From NCBI GenBank assembly GCA_004525885.1, contig SPBV01000115.1, positions 1 to 5,813 on the forward strand: a DNA stretch of 5,813 nt, in the 5' to 3' direction. The number at the start of each line of letters is the position of its first letter. The stretch's first letter is position 1. The DNA is from Nitrosomonadales bacterium. GTDB lineage: Bacteria; Pseudomonadota; Gammaproteobacteria; Burkholderiales; Nitrosomonadaceae. Below are positions 1 through 5,389 of this stretch, piece by piece. The notes beneath the pieces are model-generated. The model worked only from the letters and a program-made list of their open reading frames with translations, was not told where the DNA came from and did no database searches. A program made the position numbers and the translations under genes.

Positions 1-87
1 GGTCGATCCTCGGGTCGTTCGTTCGTCGGGGGTATCAGGCGGCGTTCGAGCCGATGGCCGGATGCATCAAGTATTTCTGAATCGTAG

Positions 88-225
88 TTACCTCAGGTAC
101 GTATTCCGCAGTGCCTGCTGCTGCGCGGCATCGATGTCCAAGCGTTCAGAACAATATTTCTCGATGCTACCGTAGTTCGTCTGCAGGTCACCCTCGGCGC
201 TACCGTTTTCGGACCGCCGAGAAAG
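88..225 (-). pseudogene. C-terminal remnant resembling a bacterial tyrosine-protein phosphatase
   Basis: After the phosphatase gene ends at 227, the minus strand stays open in another frame down to a TAA at 88-90. It encodes about 45 residues, including NYGSIEKYCSERLDIDAAQQ and then ALRNTYLR. This resembles the C-terminal tail of bacterial tyrosine-protein phosphatases (Y_phosphatase3 type), which often end in a YGS...Y...LG(V/I)...LR..YL pattern; that match is from memory, not a search. The frame is closed upstream by a TGA at 247-249 and contains no ATG or GTG. The Cys-x5-Arg catalytic loop is absent because the 5' part is gone. I read it as the left-over 3' end of a gene whose front was lost when the neighbouring phosphatase gene came to lie next to it. 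It could be chance similarity. Nothing else recognisable lies between 1 and 87. Confidence 0.45.
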
Positions 226-226
226 A

Positions 227-1945
227 TCACTTCTCGAAGCCGTGAATCACTTCTTCCAACGGCGAGCCACGCGCACCCGACGGCGCTTTGACGCCAAGGA
301 CCGCTGCAAGTGTCGGCGCAATCTCCGCAGGCTCAATCGCACGGTAAATGCGCTGCCCACGCAGCTTGCCACCGGCAAAGACGACTGGAACGAAGCTGTC
401 ATACCGCCAGGGAGAGCCATGTGTGACAGATACGCTCGTGCCGTCGAAATCACTGATGAAATGATTAGATTTGAAGACCAGATAAATGTCGCCTGAACGC
501 TTCAAATGATAATTGCGCAACACCGACTGGATCAACGGCGTGTTCGGAAGATTACCTTCGCGCAGCGCGCTGCTCGAAATGGCCAGCGTCACATCTTCGA
601 ATTTCATCAGCTCCTCAGCGACCGCGTTCTCAACCTTTGCTTGGTCCAAACCCTTCTCGCGAATAACATCCTGGTTGAGATAAAGATAGGGATGGAAGTA
701 GGTCTTGATGATTTCCTTATCGATACCAAGCTTGCGCTTGAGGGTCTCGATGGCGGGCGCTTTGTCCCACTTGTCAGGCGTCACATATTTCGCTTCAATT
801 CCGAGCGAGTTTAAATAGCCCGGGGCCTCCGGCGCACCGTGGTCCGCCGACAGCACAATCAACGTGTTCTTCAGGCCGACACGCTTATCCACATAAGCGA
901 ACAGCTCCGCGAGTGTGCGGTCCAGCCTCAACATATTGTCTTCGGCCTCCAGACTGGACGGCCCAACGGCGTGCCCGACATAGTCGGTCGAAGAAAAACT
1001 CACAGACAGATAATCAGGCACGTCATCTTGGCCAAGTTGTTCGGCGTCGATCAGGGATTTGGCAAAATCCAGCGTGAGTTCATCACCAACCGGACTAAAA
1101 GTGAGTAAAGTCGTGAACAATTTCCCATCGAATTGACCGTAGGGATGCGGAAAGACACGCCCGTATCCAGGTAGATCCATCTCCCAAGACTGATCATCGG
1201 TAGCGCCGAATTGATAGGTGGATTTGTCGTGCAGCAGTTCCCACGATTTGCCCGAATACGCTTGAGGCAGCTTCTTCTTGTTCCACACGTCGACCCAGCT
1301 CGGGTAATGGTCGTAGTAATACGAACTGGTGATGAACTCGCCTGACTTTTTGGAAAACCAGAAAGCCTTTCCGGCATGACCGGCCATCGATACCGCCCCC
1401 CGGTCTTTGATCGAAACGCCAAAGACTTTGGATTTTCCGGCGGTATAAGAAGCCAGTTCGTCACCGAAGGTTGAAACCAGAATGGACGCCGGCGAACGGC
1501 CGTCGGAGGATGCTATTTTTTGGGTGGGATCCAACTCCGTGGCCTTATCCACACCGGCCCCGGCGGTGAGGCTGCGATAGTTAGCGTCTTCGACGTTGTA
1601 GATGAGTTTGCCGGTCTCGCGATCAAACCACACGTTGCCGATCATGCCGTTGACCGAGGGCTGGGCGCCTGTCGCAAGAATGGTGTGACCGACGATGGTT
1701 TCCGTGTTGGCGTGGGTGTAATTGGCATTGGCATACCAGACACCCTGCTTCATCAAATAACGAAAACCGCCCTCACCCATGCCTTTCATGTAGCGTCCCG
1801 GCAGATCGCCACGCAACTGATCCACGGTGATCTGCAAGACGAGCTTGGGAGCAGCATTCTCGCTTCGGGCAGGCGCGGCGAAGAGTACCGTGCCCGTTGT
1901 CAACAGGCACAAGAAATAGGTGAGAGCTTTTTTTCGCGTTTTCAT
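227..1945 (-). CDS. Secreted PafA-type alkaline phosphatase (alkaline phosphatase superfamily)
   Basis: A 572-residue periplasmic or secreted phosphomonoesterase of the nucleotide pyrophosphatase/phosphodiesterase fold, expected to release phosphate from organic monoesters with two zinc ions. Residues 1-28 are a Sec signal peptide (MKTRKK, a hydrophobic core, then AAPARS). The catalytic set is complete: metal ligand D42 in ITVDQLRGD; nucleophile T83 in TETIVGH; N104; K180 and R182 in SIKDRGA; D321 and H325 in SSTDYVGH; D368 and H369 in SADHG; H509 in VTHGSPWRYD. Spacings match PafA of Elizabethkingia as I remember it (Thr to Asn 21 residues, Asp305 to Asp352 47 residues). The KxR pair marks phosphomonoesterases of the PafA group rather than NPP diesterases. 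I chose the ATG at 1943-1945 because GAAGG lies 8 bases upstream and the signal peptide starts there; the open frame runs on to 2005 without adding anything signal-like. It lies 115 bases downstream of the broken nuclease on the same strand, a plausible phosphate-scavenging pair. No clear Pho box was seen. Confidence 0.92.
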   Translation of the reverse strand: MKTRKKALTYFLCLLTTGTVLFAAPARSENAAPKLVLQITVDQLRGDLPGRYMKGMGEGGFRYLMKQGVWYANANYTHANTETIVGHTILATGAQPSVNGMIGNVWFDRETGKLIYNVEDANYRSLTAGAGVDKATELDPTQKIASSDGRSPASILVSTFGDELASYTAGKSKVFGVSIKDRGAVSMAGHAGKAFWFSKKSGEFITSSYYYDHYPSWVDVWNKKKLPQAYSGKSWELLHDKSTYQFGATDDQSWEMDLPGYGRVFPHPYGQFDGKLFTTLLTFSPVGDELTLDFAKSLIDAEQLGQDDVPDYLSVSFSSTDYVGHAVGPSSLEAEDNMLRLDRTLAELFAYVDKRVGLKNTLIVLSADHGAPEAPGYLNSLGIEAKYVTPDKWDKAPAIETLKRKLGIDKEIIKTYFHPYLYLNQDVIREKGLDQAKVENAVAEELMKFEDVTLAISSSALREGNLPNTPLIQSVLRNYHLKRSGDIYLVFKSNHFISDFDGTSVSVTHGSPWRYDSFVPVVFAGGKLRGQRIYRAIEPAEIAPTLAAVLGVKAPSGARGSPLEEVIHGFEK

Positions 1946-1953
1946 GTTGCATA

Positions 1954-1958
1954 CCTTC
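1954..1958 (-). promoter_or_regulatory. Ribosome binding site of the PafA-type phosphatase
   Basis: GAAGG on the minus strand ends 8 bases before the ATG at 1943-1945. It selects that start over the upstream in-frame ATG at 2003-2005, which would place 20 residues in front of the signal peptide. Confidence 0.6.
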
Positions 1959-2046
1959 ACTGTTGTTCGTTCAACTAACGTTCCGTTTAGCGACGGGGCT
2001 AACATCGATGGATTTCATTGTCAGCTGCTAGCATCGTTGGGATGGC

Positions 2047-2059
2047 TTGAGCCGCTCAA
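2047..2059. other. Small inverted repeat after the nuclease stop
   Basis: TTGAG CCG CTCAA is a 5-base stem with a 3-base loop, one base beyond the inferred original TAA stop (2061-2063) of the nuclease. No T run follows on either strand, so a Rho-independent terminator is not supported. It could be chance. Confidence 0.25.
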
Positions 2060-2060
2060 A

Positions 2061-3112
2061 TTACCTGCCGATGAACTTTCTTTGCGCTTCAATATTGTCG
2101 GCGGCCGAGATAACCAGGTCTGCTATTCGATAACCGGCCAAAGTAATGCGCCGCTCGGTCGTCAACTGAAGTTTCTCCCAGTATCCGGGGCAGGCAGTTG
2201 CGGGGCCTCTTTAACCGGTGAGATCCCCTCGAGTATGAATGCCATCATGTTCCGGGTCAGCTTGGCAGTATCCGCATCCTTGTCCGGGTCGGCGACGGTT
2301 TGGACATCCTTATAGGCCCAATCCACCGCGATCTGGTGGCTTTCCTTTGCCCATTCCACAAAGGTGTCTGGCTTTCCTATGGGATGATCCTTCAACTCGC
2401 TAAATGACGAACGGGGATATTTCTTCATGAGATCTTTCGTGTACCGGTCAACATCCTCCAGTGTCGAACTGCGCAAGGCATTGCTGTCCCAAAGAACGTG
2501 CAATGGTATCGGTTTGTCGGTTACCGGGTCGTGAACGTAACTCATCGTTGCGGCCGCGTTGCCAGTCGGAAACTCCTTCGAAAAGAGATCACTGACATGC
2601 ATGGGCTGGTGGATATCGCCCGTTATGTGCATCACCCAGCACAGCGCCAAAGCGCGCTCTTTGGGAGTGGCTTCAGGATTCGAAACCATGGCGAAATTGA
2701 GCGTCAACGCATCGAGGGCCTGTCCCGCGGGCTTGCCCTGACGAGCCGCCGCAGACGCCTTTGCTTCAGGCGGGGCGTTTTTCGCGACGATGGGCCAGCG
2801 TGCTGTATGCCAGGTCGGTTCATCGGGGGCGTTAAATTTAATATCGTCCGCCCAGCGCACACATTCGATAAATTTGCGTCGGACGGCCTCCTTGCCACGG
2901 GCTGCTCCCGCGGCCACCCAAAAGGGGCCGGCTACGGGATGAACCAGGAAGAGCAATCCGATCTTCTCCATCAACTCGGGACGTGCGCGCTCGATCTCGG
3001 AATACGCAATGGCTGCGGTCGTCATGTGGCCTGGGTGATCCTAGGCATGAGTGATATGAGACGTGGAAGTTAAAATCATGACCACCATAAATATCGCCAT
3101 TTGCTTTGACAT
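2061..3112 (-). pseudogene. Secreted S1/P1-type zinc nuclease, broken by an amber codon and a frameshift
   Basis: S1/P1 nucleases are secreted trinuclear-zinc enzymes that cut single-stranded DNA and RNA and often remove 3'-phosphates from nucleotides. The ATG at 3110-3112 has a good Shine-Dalgarno site and opens a 23-residue signal peptide (MSKQMAIFMVVMIL, then TSTSHITHA). The next codon, where the mature enzyme must begin with Trp1, is TAG (3041-3043). It is followed by DHPGHMTTAAIA, with the His6 ligand in place. In mature numbering the other ligands are all visible: D66 (WAD), H79 (WHT), H139 and D143 (HITGD), H149 (HQPMH), H182 and D186 (HVLWD). After mature residue about 290 the frame runs into an atypical tail ending at 2162. 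The canonical ending, GYWEKLQL then TERRITLAGYRIADL, lies in another frame and stops at 2061. Adding one C in the run at 2187-2190 joins them into 350 residues. The longest uninterrupted stretch, 2162-3025 from an internal ATG, lacks the signal peptide, Trp1 and His6. I infer a recent pseudogene; sequencing error cannot be excluded from sequence alone. Confidence 0.85.
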
Positions 3113-3119
3113 AATCATT

Positions 3120-3125
3120 TCCTCT
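3120..3125 (-). promoter_or_regulatory. Ribosome binding site of the nuclease gene
   Basis: AGAGGA on the minus strand, with GAGG ending 8 bases before the ATG at 3110-3112. It supports initiation at the signal peptide, upstream of the amber codon. A second ATG at 3116-3118 is too close to this site. Confidence 0.6.
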
Positions 3126-3133
3126 TTAAGATA

Positions 3134-3151
3134 TTTAGCTTTAGCTTTAGC
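3134..3151. repeat. Three tandem copies of TTTAGC
   Basis: Three perfect 6-base units (TTTAGC on the plus strand) abut the decamer array. They lie 22-39 bases upstream of the nuclease start, inside its leader or promoter. On the minus strand they read GCTAAA repeats. Confidence 0.8.
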
Positions 3152-3210
3152 CTCCAATAACATCCAATAACATCCAATAACATCCAATAACATCCAATAA
3201 CATCCTATAA
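3151..3210. repeat. Tandem array of a 10-base unit, CATCCAATAA, six copies
   Basis: Four perfect CATCCAATAA units (3161-3200) are flanked by a one-mismatch unit on each side (CCTCCAATAA at 3151-3160 and CATCCTATAA at 3201-3210). The array lies between the minus-strand nuclease gene and the plus-strand lipoprotein gene, beginning 39 bases upstream of the nuclease start. A 10-base unit is close to one DNA turn, so copy-number change would alter spacing while keeping helical phase. There is no unique spacer, so it is not CRISPR. Most likely a short tandem repeat made by slippage; a role in expression is conjecture. Confidence 0.9.
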
Positions 3211-3346
3211 CAGTTAGTCATTCAGGTGGTATTATCGATGGTATCTCAAGAAACCAGAGCAGCTATTTTGTAGATAATACTATGATTTGTAAACTATTAG
3301 TATGATTTAGTGTGGTTTCCGCCGCCATGGGTTGGGCTAGTTCAGA
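3211..3346. other. AT-rich upstream region of the lipoprotein gene
   Basis: About 136 bases without a gene. The octamer TATGATTT occurs twice, 20 bases apart (3281-3288 and 3301-3308), and either copy could serve as a -10 element. No convincing -35 lies 16-18 bases upstream of either, so no promoter is called. A GC-rich patch (CCGCCGCCATGGG, 3319-3331) follows, with a seven-codon reading frame that runs into the lipoprotein start. Confidence 0.4.
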
Positions 3347-3733
3347 GTGATAATATTTAAAATACATCGACCATTGGCTTTCTTGATAGCCTCTTTGCTC
3401 ACTGCATGCGCATACATGCCAGCAGGCCCTAGTATGATGGCTTCAGCTTCACCAAGTTCGGGTAAAAACTTCGATCAATTTCGTAATGATGATTATCAAT
3501 GTAGACAGTTTGCCCATGAACAAGTAAGCGGGATTAGTGCTAACAAAACTGCAGCATGGATTGTTCAGCAACGTTATGACTTTAGCTATTTACAATGTAT
3601 GTACGCACATCACCATCGTATCGTGCCTGAGGATGGTCAAGTCTTAGAGGACTCTACCAAGAGTGACAATGGCAATCTGAATAAAAATATTCCATCACCA
3701 GCATCGGGGGTACCCGTATCACCAAGCTTGTAG
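3347..3733 (+). CDS. Small envelope lipoprotein, glycine-zipper family relative lacking the zipper
   Basis: A 128-residue predicted lipoprotein. A hydrophobic leader ends in the lipobox LTAC with the lipidated cysteine at residue 21, so it should be anchored in the outer or inner membrane facing the periplasm. Residues 39-62 (SGKNFDQFRNDDYQCRQF, then AHEQVSG) and 74-91 (QQRYDFSYLQCMYAHHHR) match in style the two conserved halves of a family annotated as glycine-zipper proteins. In the relatives I remember, about 50-70 Gly/Ala-rich residues separate these halves. Here only about a dozen residues lie between them and no glycine zipper is present. Cys52 and Cys84, one in each half, could form a disulfide. 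The C-terminal 30 residues are polar and Pro/Ser-rich. The GTG start at 3347 has no strong ribosome site; a TTG at 3374 is an alternative but would shorten the signal. No function is known to me. Confidence 0.75.
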   Translation: MIIFKIHRPLAFLIASLLTACAYMPAGPSMMASASPSSGKNFDQFRNDDYQCRQFAHEQVSGISANKTAAWIVQQRYDFSYLQCMYAHHHRIVPEDGQVLEDSTKSDNGNLNKNIPSPASGVPVSPSL

Positions 3734-3962
3734 TTTTAATTGGCAATATATTTAGAAGTTTGCCAATACAAGAAATGAGTTTCTGAATTTCCCCGTTATG
3801 TCGAATGCGAGCATTCACTAAAGCTGCTATATACAAAAACAGATTAGTGTATTTAGCTTCGATACAATCCGATAACAACCAACCATTTGGGGGGTGGTAT
3901 TTGGGATATTTCAGATAAATCTGGCTAGCTATTTCTTGGGTAATATTATGATTGGTAATGTA
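3654..3962 (-). other. Open minus-strand frame of unknown identity, no normal start
   Basis: The frame is open for 102 residues between a TAA at 3963-3965 and a TAG at 3654-3656, and parts read like real protein (IYLKYPKYHPPNGWLLSD, then YTNLFLYIAALVNARIRHNG). It has no ATG or GTG near its beginning; the earliest usual alternative start is a TTG at 3876-3878. Its last 80 bases lie under the lipoprotein gene on the other strand. A short ATG frame on the minus strand (MSVNTLPIIILPKK) leads towards it in another frame, so a frameshifted remnant is possible. I do not recognise the family, and a chance open frame is equally possible. Together with the two hairpins and the tmRNA-like patch, this is all I see in the 318 bases from 3734 to 4051. 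Confidence 0.3.
3739..3767. terminator. Hairpin just after the lipoprotein gene
   Basis: ATTGGCAA (3739-3746) and TTGCCAAT (3760-3767) form a perfect 8-base stem with a 13-base AT-rich loop, starting 6 bases after the lipoprotein stop. No T tract follows on the plus strand, so if it ends transcription it is not a classic Rho-independent terminator. It may instead protect the mRNA end. Confidence 0.35.
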
Positions 3963-4041
3963 TTAACAGACATGGGCTCGATTCGCGCCGCCGTTTTTTC
4001 GAAGAATTTAATATCTATTTTGTGTTAAAAGCAGGCATCCA

Positions 4042-4070
4042 ATTTGCAAGATCATCGATTCTTGCGAAAT
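4042..4070. terminator. Imperfect hairpin across the end of the sensor gene
   Basis: ATTTGCAAG (4042-4050) pairs with CTTGCGAAAT (4061-4070) apart from one bulged base, with a 10-base loop that contains the sensor stop codon. On the plus strand it is followed by ATTTTTGC, so it could end plus-strand transcripts. On the minus strand no T run follows. Weak evidence. Confidence 0.3.
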
Positions 4071-4471
4071 ATTTTTGCTAGAGCTTTGCGTTCATCTTGA
4101 TTGAGCTGGGAGGCAATCTCTACCATGATTTCTACTCGATCTTTCTTATTCTGGCTACGCTTGACGAGCCTATTTTCCAATTGTGTACGGTATGCGTCAA
4201 CATCAAGCTCTTTTGCTGTAAGGATAGCAAGTGTTTCATCACGCCATTTTTGTTTATCTTTTCTCTTGTTTTCACTGGGCAATATATCCCGAAGTTTTTC
4301 CTTGAAGCTATTACGTTTTTCCTCAGGTAATGAAGAGTTATCCAGTAGAGCAATAATTTTATCGACACGTTTTATACCAAAGTGTTGATAACTATATCCT
4401 GCAATAACTCCTATCTGAATAACATTCAGGATAACCGATATAAGTATGAATAATTTAAGCTTTTTACTCAT
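4052..4471 (-). CDS. Membrane-anchored periplasmic sensor, CnrX/Spy-like (heavy-metal resistance family)
   Basis: A 139-residue protein with a short cytoplasmic Lys-rich start (MSKKLK), one transmembrane helix at about residues 7-27, and a charged, mainly helical periplasmic domain of about 110 residues. The layout (paired helices, a WRDETLAIL segment near 76-84 and a C-terminal LNQDERKALAKIF) fits the periplasmic heavy-metal sensor family that includes CnrX and is related to Spy, CpxP and ZraP. In CnrX the nickel/cobalt site uses several histidines and a methionine. Here the only histidine is H30, next to the membrane, so a CnrX-type metal site is not evident. Its start overlaps the preceding gene's stop as ATGA (4468-4471), implying translational coupling. 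As last gene of the sigma cassette it probably controls the anti-sigma factor in response to an envelope signal. Confidence 0.72.
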   Translation of the reverse strand: MSKKLKLFILISVILNVIQIGVIAGYSYQHFGIKRVDKIIALLDNSSLPEEKRNSFKEKLRDILPSENKRKDKQKWRDETLAILTAKELDVDAYRTQLENRLVKRSQNKKDRVEIMVEIASQLNQDERKALAKIFRKNR

Positions 4472-4791
4472 AATAATGCTTCATCTTCATCTAGAAACTG
4501 GTCAATACTCTCGCCAGAGGCCACATAGACATTCCCAATATTAGCAATATCAATATCAATATGGTCATATGTGAGGAAACCTACTAGGAATCCGATAGCA
4601 AGTAATGATGTTAGGCTGTAGCCGGGTAGAGGCAGTTTAAACTCTTCGAACATCCTGTCAATCCAGCCCCATATACTTTGTCTCTGCCTAACATGTGTTG
4701 CTGCCAGAATAATTCTATCTGCCAGACTAACGCTTACAAGTGGTACTTTGTACGCGCTCATTAGCTGCTCAAGTTGTTTATTCTTATCCAT
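4468..4791 (-). CDS. Short single-pass membrane protein, probable anti-sigma factor
   Basis: A 107-residue protein placed directly after the ECF sigma gene and overlapping its end by 8 bases (4784-4791). Residues 1-55 are predicted cytoplasmic and contain VPLVSVSLADRIILAA, a pattern like the N-terminal helix of many short anti-sigma factors. One hydrophobic segment lies at about 58-75. The periplasmic tail is short and acidic (HIDIDIANIG, ending FLDEDEALL). There is no Cys/His zinc motif, so it is not a ZAS-type anti-sigma factor. Topology and size resemble CnrY/NccY (about 95 residues), which hold their sigma factor at the membrane until the periplasmic sensor signals. Function is inferred from position and topology. 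Its start lies inside the sigma gene with only a weak GGGA upstream, consistent with coupled translation. Confidence 0.65.
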   Translation of the reverse strand: MDKNKQLEQLMSAYKVPLVSVSLADRIILAATHVRQRQSIWGWIDRMFEEFKLPLPGYSLTSLLAIGFLVGFLTYDHIDIDIANIGNVYVASGESIDQFLDEDEALL

Positions 4792-5347
4792 GTGTATCCC
4801 GTAAATATTCTTTCATTTTAATTTTTAACGTTTCTTTTGCTCTCATTAACAAGGATTGAAGGGCCTCCACACTTACTGCCAATCTTTCTGCTGCTTCCTT
4901 GTGACTCATATCCTCGTAAAAACATAAGATTAGTGCTGATTTTTGCCTGTCCGGCAAGGAGGCGATTTCTGCTGCTAATAATGATTGTGCTTCTTGCATT
5001 AGTGCTTTTTCTTCCTGGTGGGGCCTGCCATCACATATCTCAAATATATCAGGCAACTGTACCGTTTTATATTTCTTCTTATTATCTAAACATAGATTTA
5101 CCACAATACGATAAAACCATGTCGTGAATTTAACTCTCTTTGTTGGATTCCATATCTCCGGGTTTTCAAATAATTTTAAAAATGCTGTTTGTACTATATC
5201 TTCCGCTGATTCGCGGTTTATCATATAACGAAAAGCAAGGTTGTAATATTTTGCACTATGTCTTTTTACTAATGCAGCAAAAGCTGTATTATTACCTTCC
5301 TGTATTTGGAGTAGCAAATATTCATCATCGGGTAACTCTGTAGCCAT
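4784..5347 (-). CDS. ECF-type RNA polymerase sigma factor (sigma-70 family)
   Basis: A 187-residue extracytoplasmic-function sigma factor with only regions 2 and 4. Region 2 covers about residues 22-92: AEDIVQTAFLKLF is the core-binding helix 2.2, and FTTWFYRIVVNLCLDNKKK is the -10 recognition segment. Region 4 covers about 120-176: LPDRQKSALIL begins it, and the helix-turn-helix spans SHKEAAERLAVSVEALQSLLMRAK. A linker of about 27 residues joins them. The ATG at 5345-5347 is preceded by AGGA at a suitable distance. It directs polymerase to stress promoters, presumably including its own operon. It is followed with overlap by a probable membrane anti-sigma factor and a periplasmic sensor, and preceded by the EF-hand gene 42 bases upstream. 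The gene order sigma, anti-sigma, sensor differs from cnrYXH of Cupriavidus, where sigma is last. Confidence 0.92.
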   Translation of the reverse strand: MATELPDDEYLLLQIQEGNNTAFAALVKRHSAKYYNLAFRYMINRESAEDIVQTAFLKLFENPEIWNPTKRVKFTTWFYRIVVNLCLDNKKKYKTVQLPDIFEICDGRPHQEEKALMQEAQSLLAAEIASLPDRQKSALILCFYEDMSHKEAAERLAVSVEALQSLLMRAKETLKIKMKEYLRDTHG

Positions 5348-5365
5348 TTAGTTTCCTATGTTACA

Positions 5366-5383
5366 GGTGACTACAGGGTCACC
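5366..5383. other. Stem-loop between the EF-hand and sigma genes
   Basis: GGTGAC (5366-5371) and GTCACC (5378-5383) form a perfect 6-base, GC-rich stem with a 6-base loop in the 42-base gap between the two genes. No T run follows on the minus strand. It may be an mRNA processing or stabilising element that gives more EF-hand protein than sigma factor, or a small operator. Either role is inference. Confidence 0.4.
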
Positions 5384-5389
5384 ATACCA

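Noticed and set aside
61..68. Perfect palindrome GATGCATC
   Set aside because: An 8-base palindrome is expected by chance in a window of this size and has no informative context.
1520..1978. Long plus-strand open frame (152 codons) opposite the phosphatase
   Set aside because: It is antisense to a gene with a complete catalytic motif set, its product has no recognisable domain, and GC-rich genes commonly give such open antisense frames. The same applies to plus-strand frames at 242-496, 506-814 and 839-1108.
2187..2190. Programmed ribosomal frameshift in the nuclease
   Set aside because: Only a short C run is present, with no typical slippery heptamer. The gene also has an independent nonsense codon, so decay or read error is simpler.
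2162..3025. Functional 287-residue cytoplasmic nuclease starting at the internal ATG
   Set aside because: This start removes the signal peptide and the zinc ligands Trp1 and His6 and keeps an out-of-frame tail. A strong ribosome site and signal peptide lie upstream at 3112.
2498..3073. Plus-strand open frame of 191 codons opposite the nuclease
   Set aside because: The minus strand carries conserved nuclease motifs throughout. The plus frame has no domain and no ribosome site that I can see.
3151..3210. CRISPR array or plasmid iterons
   Set aside because: Units are 10 bases and directly adjacent, without spacers. There is no replication-initiator gene and no DnaA box-like element nearby.
3971..4000. 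A complete tRNA or terminator at the GC-rich patch followed by six Ts
   Set aside because: No cloverleaf can be drawn around it and the GC-rich segment does not form a clean stem before the T run.
4837..5343. Plus-strand open frames opposite the sigma gene
   Set aside because: They are hydrophobic antisense translations of a clear ECF sigma factor with no ribosome sites.
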